Shown here piece after piece: positions 16,915 through 25,333 of a stretch of DNA of 39,737 bases. Source of the DNA: a virus; the IMG/VR virus record IMGVR_UViG_3300034956_000530, positions 1 to 39,737 of that record; one strand, written 5' to 3'. The position numbers were made by a program, and so were the translations under genes. The number at the start of each line of letters is the position of its first letter. Within the stretch, counting starts at the first letter, position 1. The notes beneath the pieces were generated by a model that was not told where the DNA came from, did no database searches, and saw only the letters and a list, made by a program, of their open reading frames with translations.

Positions 16915-18318
16915 ATGACAGAAAATAAATATCCCTCAGAAACGTTTTGCTTACTACCTTGGGTACATCTAAGCACACGACCAGATGGCAGTATGCGAGT
17001 ATGCTGTACAGCAAACGCTAGTAGTGTAGGTGCTACTAACGATAAAGAACACGGCGGCCAAGTTGGTATTCTTAAAACTGACGACGGCAAACCAAATAAT
17101 TTAAATGTAAGTGATTTTGAAACTGCTTGGAACAGCAACTATATGAAAAATGTTCGCAAGCAAATGTTAGCTGGCGAAAAACCGCCTAGTTGTTTAAAAT
17201 GCTTTAAAGAAGAAGCCGCAGGACATAATTCAAAACGTATGTGGGAAACTGCATATTGGAGTGAGAGAGTTGATGTAGAAAAAATCCTACAAGACACAAA
17301 TGAAGATGGAAGTGTTCCGCCTAACTTAGCATACATTGATTTGCGGTTTGGCACCAAGTGTCAATTAGCATGTGTTATGTGTAGTCCGCATGATAGTAGT
17401 GGCTGGATTAAAGATTATAAAGCAATCTTTCCTGAAGTTAAGAACGAATCACTCAAAGAGATTATGCAATGGGATAACAAAGGCAGTACTAATGGTAGTA
17501 GTTACAACTGGCATAAGCAGAATCCAACGTTTTGGAAACAGTTTTATGAGCAAATGCCTAGTATGCAACAGATTTACTTTGCAGGCGGCGAAAGTCTTAT
17601 TATTGAAGAACATTACGAAATACTTGAACACGCAATTAAAATGGGTTATGCAAAAGACTTAGAACTACGTTACAACTCAAACGGAGTTGAATGGCGCGAC
17701 GATTTATTTGACTTGTGGAAAGAATTTAAAATAGTACGTTTTCATTACAGCATAGACAGTATTAAAGAAATGAATGACTATATTCGTTACCCTAGTACTT
17801 GGTCACGTCAAGAAGAAGTATTTCATATTTTAGATAATGAAACTAGTGACAATGTTGAAATAACTGTTGCTTGTGCAGTTCAAGCACTTAATATATATTA
17901 TATTCCAGACTTTATTAAATGGAAAGTTCAACAAAAATTTCGTAAAATAAATATGTGGCCCTTTGGTGCTGGCATGATAAACTATCATTTTGTATACTGG
18001 CCTGCCCATTTAAATGTAAAATCATTACCTGCTTGGTTTAAAGCAGAATGCCGTCGTAAGTATGAAGAATTTTATCCTTGGATAGAAGAGAACTGGGAAT
18101 TATGTATTCCGTCTTGGCACAAAGACAAAGTTGATTATGACAAATGGCGCAACAGTCCGTACGGAATGAAACGTTTAGATGGTATGTTAAGCTTTATGGA
18201 AAGTGAAGACTGGAGTCAACGATTACCTGAGATGAAAGAATTTTTAGATTTGTGTGATAAGCAACGTGGAATATCTTTTGCTGAAACATTTCCTGAAATG
18301 AAAGATATATTCAAATGA
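16915..18318 (+). CDS. Radical SAM protein, N-terminal twitch type (class A)
   Basis: 467 residues from ATG 16915, chosen because its FCLLPW start aligns with sister proteins; an ORF reading from 16855 would run into the previous gene, and AGGA lies at 16899-16902. The N-terminal segment has C12, CC at 30-31 and CLKC at 93-96; the typical AWNSNY...RKQMLAGE run between them is at 71-88. Radical SAM Cys149, Cys153 and Cys156 (CQLACVMC). The SAM-contact motif is GGES instead of GGEP. It is the longest class A copy, with a C-terminal Trp-rich region. It directly precedes two SGNH genes, with which it overlaps. Confidence 0.9.
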   Translation: MTENKYPSETFCLLPWVHLSTRPDGSMRVCCTANASSVGATNDKEHGGQVGILKTDDGKPNNLNVSDFETAWNSNYMKNVRKQMLAGEKPPSCLKCFKEEAAGHNSKRMWETAYWSERVDVEKILQDTNEDGSVPPNLAYIDLRFGTKCQLACVMCSPHDSSGWIKDYKAIFPEVKNESLKEIMQWDNKGSTNGSSYNWHKQNPTFWKQFYEQMPSMQQIYFAGGESLIIEEHYEILEHAIKMGYAKDLELRYNSNGVEWRDDLFDLWKEFKIVRFHYSIDSIKEMNDYIRYPSTWSRQEEVFHILDNETSDNVEITVACAVQALNIYYIPDFIKWKVQQKFRKINMWPFGAGMINYHFVYWPAHLNVKSLPAWFKAECRRKYEEFYPWIEENWELCIPSWHKDKVDYDKWRNSPYGMKRLDGMLSFMESEDWSQRLPEMKEFLDLCDKQRGISFAETFPEMKDIFK

Positions 18319-18971
18319 AAATAGCAACTTTTGGGTGCAGCTGGACTCATGGACTTTACGAAGTTAATGACTTTTATTCCTGGCCTTATGCATTACATAA
18401 ATTAAAGCCAGATTGGCAAATTGATAATTATGCTGTTTGTGGCTCTAGCTTACAATTACAAACTTTTTTATTAGATGATGTATTAAGAAATAACACTTAT
18501 GATAAAATAATATTTCAAATTACTACACCTGGTCGCCTAAGCTACTTTGAAGAAGATTATGACATGACAACTGCATTAACTGAATATGAAACAAACTATA
18601 AAAGAATTGAGACTGAGGATGGATTTTTTCGAAAAGTAGTTACAATTACCCCAGGGCATATGCAGTTACCAAAAACTAATAGCTTTTGGAGATTACATGG
18701 AAAATATAAATATGCAAGAAGTTATTATGGAATGTTGAATAAAAGTATTTTCAGAACCGAATATAAAGCATTAGTTTATTATTTAAAAGATAAAGTTGAC
18801 TTAATGTTTATGCATAACGAAGATAGTTTAAAATTAGATATTTGTCCTGTAGTTATGGAAGAAGTAAAAAAAGAAAATATAGCAATAGATTCTTTTATTG
18901 CCGATAACGGCGAACATTTTAATATAGAAGGTTGTGATTGGGAAGCTAAATGGGTATTGGACCGTTTATGA
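18315..18971 (+). CDS. SGNH-hydrolase-like protein (tandem copy 1)
   Basis: 218 residues. Block I is FGCSWTHG with Ser9 as candidate nucleophile; CGSS around residues 45-48 supplies a Gly-containing block II; the C-terminal block is DNGEHFN (His201 the candidate base). The N-terminal 50 residues closely match the next gene (both begin MKIA-x-FGCSWTHG and share a WPY step), so they are a tandem duplicate. It overlaps the radical SAM gene upstream by 4 bases. No signal peptide, so cytosolic. Probably an acyl hydrolase or transferase of the pathway. Confidence 0.62.
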   Translation: MKIATFGCSWTHGLYEVNDFYSWPYALHKLKPDWQIDNYAVCGSSLQLQTFLLDDVLRNNTYDKIIFQITTPGRLSYFEEDYDMTTALTEYETNYKRIETEDGFFRKVVTITPGHMQLPKTNSFWRLHGKYKYARSYYGMLNKSIFRTEYKALVYYLKDKVDLMFMHNEDSLKLDICPVVMEEVKKENIAIDSFIADNGEHFNIEGCDWEAKWVLDRL

Positions 18972-19630
18972 AGATAGCAATTTTCGGATGCAGTTGGACA
19001 CACGGTGTTGGACAAATAGAAAAGTATATTAATTGGCCGTATTTCTTTGCCAAAAAATATCCTAATGCAGAAATAACTAATTATGCAATTGCAGCAAGTA
19101 GTGTATCCTTTCAAATTCATCAGATGAATATAGTTAAGAAAACGGCTCCTGCAGACTTATATATTTTTCAAATATCAAGACCAGAAAGATTAACCTATTG
19201 GGAGCCGAACACAGATTTTTTTAATTACTTAGAGCCTGCAGCGCCTAATTTAAAACAATATTATCATGAAATCTTTCAATCTGTCCAATGCTTAACGGCA
19301 CCTCTTACTGGGCAAAAGCCTAATATGAATAATAAACAAAAAAGTATAGATTTTGCAAAACAGTATTATCGTAATGTAAATGTCGAGACTATGGATTTAG
19401 AGTGGGAATTATCACTTGATTATATTAAACGTAATACCGATTTTTGTTTTTTACAGACAGAAGGTGCAGATAGGAATGTAACAGATATACCGTGTGTAGA
19501 AGATATACTTACTAGAGAAAAATGTAAAGAATGGTGGGAAGCAGGAACTCACTTCGGACGAACAGGATTGCAATGGGTAGCAGATTATGTCGATGAAAAC
19601 GTGAAAGAGATAATAAATGCCAAAATGTAA
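18968..19630 (+). CDS. SGNH-hydrolase-like protein (tandem copy 2)
   Basis: 220 residues from ATG 18968, at an ATGA overlap; the in-frame start at 18950 would add six residues and overlap more. Block I is FGCSWTHG (Ser9), the same as in copy 1. The block II region reads AIAASS, so the Gly of copy 1 is Ala here, and the C-terminal block is THFGRTG without an obvious Asp before the His. The missing residues suggest altered or reduced hydrolase activity compared with copy 1. The end overlaps the next radical SAM gene by 14 bases. Fold assignment is good; activity is uncertain. Confidence 0.6.
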   Translation: MKIAIFGCSWTHGVGQIEKYINWPYFFAKKYPNAEITNYAIAASSVSFQIHQMNIVKKTAPADLYIFQISRPERLTYWEPNTDFFNYLEPAAPNLKQYYHEIFQSVQCLTAPLTGQKPNMNNKQKSIDFAKQYYRNVNVETMDLEWELSLDYIKRNTDFCFLQTEGADRNVTDIPCVEDILTREKCKEWWEAGTHFGRTGLQWVADYVDENVKEIINAKM

Positions 19631-20714
19631 TGCCTTTAACAATCATATGTGCATAACTGTAGCAGGCAGTTGGCGTCCTTGTTGCCGCTTTAATAATTTT
19701 CCACATGTTGATATAACAAAAACTAGTTTCACAGATTATAAACAAAGCGAGTTCTACCAAGGCGTTGTCAACAACATGGATACTGGATGGGACGAAGGGT
19801 GTAAAAAATGCATGAAAGAAGAAGACCGCGGACACACTAGTTTACGCCAGGTCCTTAACAAAGAGTTTTCTGGCACAACAGATTTAGAATATATTGAACT
19901 TAGTTTAAGTAATAAATGCAACTTAGCGTGTAAAATGTGTGCGCCTACATATAGTACATTGTGGAATAAATTAGTAGAACAAAATTCAAATCTTAAACAG
20001 TTCCATCATACTGTTGTGCAACCTAAGATTGATGTACCTAGTATATTTGCTGATGTTAACTTACATAAATTAAAGAAAATTAAATACCTTGGCGGTGAAC
20101 CATTTATTACACCTGAAACCAGGCAACTATTTGAATATTTGGAATATCATAATGTAATTGAACATATTGAATTAGAATGTAATACTAACTGTACATTGTT
20201 TCCAGAAAAGTGGTTACCTACATTAGAGAAGTTTAAAAAAGTAACAATAGAACTTAGCATTGACGGTATAGGTATTGTAAATGATTATATAAGACACGGC
20301 AAAACATGGAATACAATTGATAAGGTTACTAAGCAATGGGCGGCATATGCTGCTAATACAAATATTAATTTAGCTATATACAGCACAGTACAAGCGTATA
20401 ATTTACATGATATGAAAAATGTTAAACAATATGCTAAGAGTCTAGGATTTGATCATTATAGTAGCCTGCTAGTTGTACCTGAGTTTCTCAGTGTGCATGT
20501 ATTACCTGAAGAATATTTAGAGCAAATAAAAGATGACTACAACCAAAAATATTATGCAAGTATTGAACAGAACCAAATGTTTGACAAGTTTATAGATTTT
20601 TCTTTAAATATAGATAAGGTAACTGGATTACATTTAAAAGAGGCACTTCCTGCCCTGCACAAGTTTGTAGTAAATAAAGAAATTTTAAGAAAGGTTAAAG
20701 ATAATGAAACATGA
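19617..20714 (+). CDS. Radical SAM protein, N-terminal twitch type (class A)
   Basis: 365 residues. N-terminal auxiliary segment: C4, C12, CC at 22-23 and CKKC at 62-65, followed by a KEEDRGHTSLR stretch typical of the group. The radical SAM motif is CNLACKMC (Cys101, Cys105, Cys108) and the SAM-contact motif is LGGEPF. LECNTNC and SIDG follow in the usual order along the barrel. The start lies inside the end of the SGNH gene (14-base overlap), and its own end overlaps the oxygenase-like gene by 11 bases. Shares most with the gene at 14803. Reaction class is sure; substrate is not. Confidence 0.9.
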   Translation: MPKCNAFNNHMCITVAGSWRPCCRFNNFPHVDITKTSFTDYKQSEFYQGVVNNMDTGWDEGCKKCMKEEDRGHTSLRQVLNKEFSGTTDLEYIELSLSNKCNLACKMCAPTYSTLWNKLVEQNSNLKQFHHTVVQPKIDVPSIFADVNLHKLKKIKYLGGEPFITPETRQLFEYLEYHNVIEHIELECNTNCTLFPEKWLPTLEKFKKVTIELSIDGIGIVNDYIRHGKTWNTIDKVTKQWAAYAANTNINLAIYSTVQAYNLHDMKNVKQYAKSLGFDHYSSLLVVPEFLSVHVLPEEYLEQIKDDYNQKYYASIEQNQMFDKFIDFSLNIDKVTGLHLKEALPALHKFVVNKEILRKVKDNET

Positions 20715-21594
20715 CGAACCAGGGTTTTATTTACTACCAATGGATCACCCAATTGCAATTGAAAATGTAAGGAGACATAGCAGTGAAGCTAAATGCTTAG
20801 ACAATATATTTTCAAAAGAAGAACTTGACTGGGTATGGAAAAATGCCTTCACAGATGATAGTGTTCCTAGACTTAATAAAAACGGAACAGTAATTATTGA
20901 TACAGACATGACCAAAGTCTACGATAGATACAAAGATAAAATACTAGAATGTGTAGGTGAAGTTGCTGCTGATACATGTGCCATTGGCGGAAATTATTTT
21001 ATAACACCTCAGCAATACGGATTGCATATGGATGCAATGCGTGAAAAAGGTTATAGAGGAATGTTAGAAAGTGTTCCTTTAAATGACGAGCAGCGTGTAT
21101 TCACAACATGGAAAAACTTTATACTGCCATTGTGGATTGGTACAAATGACGATGAACAAGACGGCGGCCAGATTGTTTTCTTTGAACAGCGTGATATAGG
21201 TTGGGCCAAAGTATATAACGGAGGCAATCAAACTCCGGGTATTGCAAGTATATATGAAATAGTTACAGATTACACCGACATACAATTCTATGACAGGGAT
21301 GGTGCCGAGATTCCGAGAGAGAACAATGCAATACCGTTTGATAAAGACTTTCATAGTAAATATCTAAATACTCCCTATCGGAGAGTGCAAGGGTTAAGTG
21401 CAGAGAATGTGTTTGATTGGACCCTAGGTTCACCTATGGTATTTGATGCTGTGCAGTTACATGCTACAAACGAAGGTTCTAAAGACAAAAACAAAAAAAT
21501 GTGGAATAGTAAAATGGGACTTCTTATGATGTTCTATAAAGAACTAGACGAGGATTTAAAAGAGGAATGGCGCAAAGAACAAGCAGCAATGTAG
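20704..21594 (+). CDS. 2-oxoglutarate/Fe(II) oxygenase-like protein
   Basis: 296 residues. YGLHMDAM places His108 and Asp110 as an HxD pair; about 140 residues later VQLHAT gives His253, the expected distal iron ligand, and a basic residue (Lys270) follows on the next strand where the oxoglutarate carboxylate is usually bound. WKNFILPLWIG and DGGQIVFFE fit the double-stranded beta-helix core between them. This is the pattern of 2-oxoglutarate-dependent hydroxylases. Lys in place of the common Arg is unusual. It overlaps radical SAM genes on both sides. Would hydroxylate a pathway intermediate; not proven. Confidence 0.6.
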   Translation: MKHDEPGFYLLPMDHPIAIENVRRHSSEAKCLDNIFSKEELDWVWKNAFTDDSVPRLNKNGTVIIDTDMTKVYDRYKDKILECVGEVAADTCAIGGNYFITPQQYGLHMDAMREKGYRGMLESVPLNDEQRVFTTWKNFILPLWIGTNDDEQDGGQIVFFEQRDIGWAKVYNGGNQTPGIASIYEIVTDYTDIQFYDRDGAEIPRENNAIPFDKDFHSKYLNTPYRRVQGLSAENVFDWTLGSPMVFDAVQLHATNEGSKDKNKKMWNSKMGLLMMFYKELDEDLKEEWRKEQAAM

Positions 21595-22733
21595 GCTGTT
21601 CAGAACCCTACAAACAAATACATTTTGATAGTGTAGGTAATTTAGGACCTTGTTGTCAGTATGTAGGAGAACGTCCTGACGTAGAAAGTTTCGACGAGTA
21701 TCTTTCTAGTGACTGGTTAGCTGATTTAAAAAATAAATTAGACAACGGCAAACGTGTTAGCGGCTGCGACTTTTGTTGGCGACAAGAAAACAATGGTGCA
21801 AAAAGTATGCGCCAAAAACGTAATGCATATTACGAAGGTAAGGCCAATAAGGGTACTGAACATATAATGATTACTTTTGGCAATCAATGTAATACTGCTT
21901 GTAGAATATGCAATGCTAGTCGAAGTAGCTTAATTGAAAAACAATATAAAGCTATGACTAATAGTATAGAAGATCCAGATCTATATAAACTTGTAACTAA
22001 AAAGCATGACTGGACTAAAACAAAGACATGGTATAGAAATATTGTTAATGATATTGTTGACAGGGCTGACACTATTCGTAAGTTAGAAATATCAGGCGGC
22101 GAGCCATTTATTAACGTACATTTTGATAGAATGATTGATTCATTAATAGCAAGCGGTAAAGAACTTCCTGGACTTAATATTACTACTAATGGCAGTTTTA
22201 CAGAAGAACAAATACAAAAATTAGAAGTATTTGATCACTTACACATTAATTACAGTATTGACGGCAGCGGAAAAGATTTTTACGAATATCTACGTTGGCC
22301 ACTAAAATGGAATGACACATTAGAAAAAATTGATATACTAAAAAAATATCCGTGGATAACTTGTGAGTTTGCTATTGTGCCACATAATTTAAACATACTT
22401 AACTTAGCTGATAGTATCAATTTTTTTAAGGAGTATACAGAATTCCAAGATAGATTTAAAGTTGGATTTAGTTGGCTCAACGGAGCACCTTGGTACAAGT
22501 TAGATAATACTCCTGTTGATGTAAGACATCAAGTAGCAACCTGTATAAAAGAAATTGATTTAACTAAGTATTCGGATCAAGAACAAGAGCAAATAACAGA
22601 ATTATATACTATGATTGAAAATGCTAATAATCCTAGTCATAAAAATATGTTACAATCGCATGTAAAAATGACAGATACTTATCGAAATTGTGATACATGG
22701 AATATTGTAGGATGGCGATATGAAGACATCTAA
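21567..22733 (+). CDS. Radical SAM protein, N-terminal twitch type (class A)
   Basis: 388 residues. The N-terminal segment has C11, CC at 29-30 and CDFC at 67-70; radical SAM Cys108, Cys112 and Cys115 form CNTACRIC; SGGEPF follows. The start at ATG 21567 overlaps the oxygenase-like gene by 28 bases, the deepest same-strand overlap in the window; GAGGA at 21550-21554 is 12 bases upstream. No later ATG would keep C11, which is needed for the auxiliary set, so this start is preferred. Its close sisters are the genes at 19617 and 22720. The long overlap implies tight coupling with the oxygenase. Substrate unknown. Confidence 0.88.
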   Translation: MAQRTSSNVGCSEPYKQIHFDSVGNLGPCCQYVGERPDVESFDEYLSSDWLADLKNKLDNGKRVSGCDFCWRQENNGAKSMRQKRNAYYEGKANKGTEHIMITFGNQCNTACRICNASRSSLIEKQYKAMTNSIEDPDLYKLVTKKHDWTKTKTWYRNIVNDIVDRADTIRKLEISGGEPFINVHFDRMIDSLIASGKELPGLNITTNGSFTEEQIQKLEVFDHLHINYSIDGSGKDFYEYLRWPLKWNDTLEKIDILKKYPWITCEFAIVPHNLNILNLADSINFFKEYTEFQDRFKVGFSWLNGAPWYKLDNTPVDVRHQVATCIKEIDLTKYSDQEQEQITELYTMIENANNPSHKNMLQSHVKMTDTYRNCDTWNIVGWRYEDI

Positions 22734-23841
22734 ACCTTTTTGTTATGCAGCCTGGACTACAGCACAGTATCAAGGCACAAACGGAATAACACCTTGCTGT
22801 GAATGGAAAGGTGATCCCTTTGAAGGAAGTATAAAGGAATATGCAGATAGTGAATACTTGTCTATTTTTAAAACTGCTATGGAAACCCATGATACAGATA
22901 TAATTTCAAAAAATTGTATAGAGTGCATTGAAACTGAATCGCTTGGTGAGAACTCAACTCGTAACTATATTAATAGGTATGTTGAAAGCGGTAGATACAC
23001 TGTAGGACAATTAGGCAAGTTAGATTATCGCCCAGACAATCTATGTAACTTAAAATGTAGAATGTGCGGACCCGGAAGTTCTAGTTTAATTGAAGAAGAA
23101 TATCTTCAACCAAAAGTGCAAGAAAAAGCAACTAAGTTACATTTTAATACCGGAATTAACAGTCCTCTTCAGATAAGAGATACGGGGGATATATTAGATT
23201 TTGATTTATCTAATTTAAAAGAAATTGCTATATTAGGCGGTGAACCTACAGTTAATAAAAAAGTTTTTCCTATATTAGATTACTTAATAAAAAATAATAT
23301 GAATGAAACTACTAAGTTGAATTATACTACTAATTGTACTAGTATAAACAGACCTTGGATGAGCCGTGCAGAACAGTTTAAAGAGATACATGTAAATCTA
23401 AGTATAGATGCAGCGGGTAAAGCATACGAATATATTCGCACAGGGGCAGAATGGCGCAAAGTAGAAAACAATATTCCAAAGATAATTGATATTGCAGAAG
23501 ATTATAGTATTCAAATGGTTGTACAAACAACTAGTTTTGCAATTATAGAAGACTGGATAGAATATTTTTTACAATTTCCTACAGATACTATTAATATGAC
23601 TCCGATGTATGGAGTAGCAGGAAAACTAGATTGCATTCCGGATCATATTAAAGCAGATAAAATTAAATATCTAGAAAAATTAAATCATCCTACGGCTGAT
23701 TTAGCGATAAAACATTTTAAAAGATATCCTTATAATGTTAAACAAGCTATATTGTTTAAAAAACGCACTACATTTTTAGATAAAATTCGAGGTACTAGCA
23801 TTTATGACCTTGATCCTATTTTTAAACAAATAATAATATAA
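22720..23841 (+). CDS. Radical SAM protein, N-terminal twitch type (class A)
   Basis: 373 residues. N-terminal C8, CC at 26-27 and CIEC at 66-69; radical SAM motif CNLKCRMC (Cys109, Cys113, Cys116); LGGEPT. The 18-residue step from the first Cys to the CC pair is identical to that in the genes at 14803 and 21567. It is the last gene of the long left-hand unit: after its stop come 8 bases with a late-type TATAAATA and then the nitroreductase-like gene. Overlaps its upstream neighbour by 14 bases. As for its sisters, radical chemistry with an auxiliary Fe-S cluster is inferred. Confidence 0.9.
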   Translation: MKTSKPFCYAAWTTAQYQGTNGITPCCEWKGDPFEGSIKEYADSEYLSIFKTAMETHDTDIISKNCIECIETESLGENSTRNYINRYVESGRYTVGQLGKLDYRPDNLCNLKCRMCGPGSSSLIEEEYLQPKVQEKATKLHFNTGINSPLQIRDTGDILDFDLSNLKEIAILGGEPTVNKKVFPILDYLIKNNMNETTKLNYTTNCTSINRPWMSRAEQFKEIHVNLSIDAAGKAYEYIRTGAEWRKVENNIPKIIDIAEDYSIQMVVQTTSFAIIEDWIEYFLQFPTDTINMTPMYGVAGKLDCIPDHIKADKIKYLEKLNHPTADLAIKHFKRYPYNVKQAILFKKRTTFLDKIRGTSIYDLDPIFKQIII

Positions 23842-23844
23842 ATA
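23837..23844 (+). promoter_or_regulatory. T4-late-type promoter element TATAAATA
   Basis: An exact TATAAATA at 23837-23844 spans the stop of the radical SAM gene and ends 5 bases before ATG 23850. In T4-like phages this octamer is the -10 element read by the gp55-type late sigma factor. Start of transcription would fall at or next to the ATG, giving a leaderless message, which fits the lack of a Shine-Dalgarno. By chance a few such octamers are expected in DNA this AT-rich, so this remains tentative. Confidence 0.45.
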
Positions 23845-23849
23845 TATAT

Positions 23850-24446
23850 ATGAAAAAAGATATGTGGAAAAACAGAAAGAATTATAGATTTTACACAGAT
23901 ACTCCAGTACCTGCGAAATTAGAAAGCTCTTTAGATAATATTATAAACACATGCCCCATTCAGCGTGGACAAACAACGTATGCACGATTTTTTAAATGTA
24001 CCCAAGAAGATTTAATTATAAAAGAAACCTTATCTTGGTCAGTATTTAAAAATCATCGATCTGGATATAACGAACTTGCACCTATTACTGCACCTCTTGT
24101 TTACTTTGTTTGTTCGGATAAGGGACAGCCTTTTGACCAACGACATGCATTTTTAATTGCAGGAGCAATGTTAAGAGAAACATTGAATCATGGATATGAC
24201 TTTAGTTTTATTGGATGTACAGAAGAACCTAATAAAAAACAAGCAAAACAAATTCAAAATTGTATTCAAGATAGATTTGGCATTAACGGCCGAGTGTCGC
24301 AGCCTTTCCTAGCACTTTGTATTGGCAAAGGCCAAGAAGAACCGGATTCTCACAAACAGCATACATATACTCTTCATAATGGATCTATAATTAATTATTC
24401 TAAGCAAATAAATAGAGAACGAATAATTCCGAGACTATTTACGTAA
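23850..24446 (+). CDS. Nitroreductase-family-like flavoprotein
   Basis: 198 residues. The middle has APLVYFVCSD followed by an AGAMLRETLNHGYDFSFIG helix-strand pair and, near the C-terminus, QPFLALCIGKG; this order (hydrophobic strand, helix with Gly at the flavin edge, then the strand of the dimer interface ending in xxIGKG) is typical of FMN nitroreductases. The N-terminal part is divergent, so substrate is unknown. It overlaps the minus-strand PLP gene tail-to-tail by 12 bases. A second nitroreductase-like protein at 28737 shares the ALCIGKG-type ending. ATG 23850 has no Shine-Dalgarno; ATG 23862 is an alternative start. Confidence 0.55.
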   Translation: MKKDMWKNRKNYRFYTDTPVPAKLESSLDNIINTCPIQRGQTTYARFFKCTQEDLIIKETLSWSVFKNHRSGYNELAPITAPLVYFVCSDKGQPFDQRHAFLIAGAMLRETLNHGYDFSFIGCTEEPNKKQAKQIQNCIQDRFGINGRVSQPFLALCIGKGQEEPDSHKQHTYTLHNGSIINYSKQINRERIIPRLFT

Positions 24447-25277
24447 GTATCTTAGTAAGGGTCTAATACCAACAGGTCTTCCGTTTTGGTTAGCTAAATG
24501 TATCGCTTTAGTGGGCTGTAAATTAAAATCTGTACAAACTTTAGCATAATCTTTTTCGTACTTGGACCAAAAGTATTCTGGACCAAGATCTTCCATAAAC
24601 TTAATACCCATACTAACCGTTGCTTGACTATTCATGTTAAAGTCATTCATTATAGTTACTGCGCCTTCAGGGGTGTTACGAGCAAAGCGCAGTCCAATAC
24701 GATTGCCGCCCATTCCTCCTTTACTTAAACTAATACCTACAGTTTTTATAGCGGGATGATCAAAGTTAAATTCTATGTCTCTTATACAACTAAGCCATGC
24801 TCCGTCAATGTGTACTGGTATGTTAAGCTCAATACAACGATCTAGTATTTGCGTCATATCAGGATGTACGTCACCATAGAACGGAAACGGCATTGCTATA
24901 AGTAATTCTTTATTAGGATCAAGAGTATCTACTGTAGCATACTCTATGTTATTATTGAGACGCCAGTGATACTTATAATCATCTTTGAATGTTTGTAACG
25001 TGCCACAGCGTTGATATAAATCATCTATGTATTGTGTACAACCGTTTATAATATCAAGCCGAGTAAACGCCTCTAGTCCACTAAACGTACTGTACTTGTG
25101 ATTGTTTAACCATTGTACAAATGTATCCTTAAACTGTTGATCTAAGTCTGGCGTATGTACAGGATTATGTTGATAAAAGTTATCATAAAATTTGTTTATA
25201 TCACTACTATACATAGGCTGCGGTCTATCTTTTTGTAGCCATTCTTTGGTATATTCTCTATTAACATTGTCTCTCAT
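24435..25277 (-). CDS. PLP-dependent fold-type I enzyme (aminotransferase-like)
   Basis: 280 residues. VHIDGAW places Asp158 to pair with the pyridine nitrogen of PLP; SLSKGGMGGNRIG places Lys186 as Schiff-base lysine and Arg193 after it, the arrangement of class I/II or V aminotransferases. PFPFYGDVHPD (130-140) comes before it as the region that stacks on the cofactor. It is short for the family (usually 350-450), lacking much of the C-terminal small domain, so it may be reduced or use a partner. It is a lone minus-strand gene between two plus-strand ones. Likely makes or transfers an amino group on a sugar or amino acid. Confidence 0.72.
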   Translation of the reverse strand: MRDNVNREYTKEWLQKDRPQPMYSSDINKFYDNFYQHNPVHTPDLDQQFKDTFVQWLNNHKYSTFSGLEAFTRLDIINGCTQYIDDLYQRCGTLQTFKDDYKYHWRLNNNIEYATVDTLDPNKELLIAMPFPFYGDVHPDMTQILDRCIELNIPVHIDGAWLSCIRDIEFNFDHPAIKTVGISLSKGGMGGNRIGLRFARNTPEGAVTIMNDFNMNSQATVSMGIKFMEDLGPEYFWSKYEKDYAKVCTDFNLQPTKAIHLANQNGRPVGIRPLLRYLRK

Positions 25278-25282
25278 ATCTA

Positions 25283-25290
25283 TACTTATA
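25283..25290 (-). promoter_or_regulatory. Late-type promoter variant TATAAGTA
   Basis: On the minus strand TATAAGTA ends 5 bases before the ATG of the PLP-enzyme gene, the same position relative to the start as the TATAAATA elements at 23837 and 30513. One base differs from the T4 late consensus. No Shine-Dalgarno is visible for this gene. A similar GATAAGTA lies on the plus strand at 25304-25311 ahead of the QueC-like gene, about 22 bases before that ATG. Confidence 0.3.
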
Positions 25291-25333
25291 TGTTATATAT
25301 GCAGATAAGTATTATTATGAACAGGAGAAATGC

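Noticed and set aside
25281-25300. TATACT/TATATAT run as a sigma-70 -10 for the QueC-like gene
   Set aside because: No matching -35 at a suitable distance; AT-rich spacer between divergent genes.
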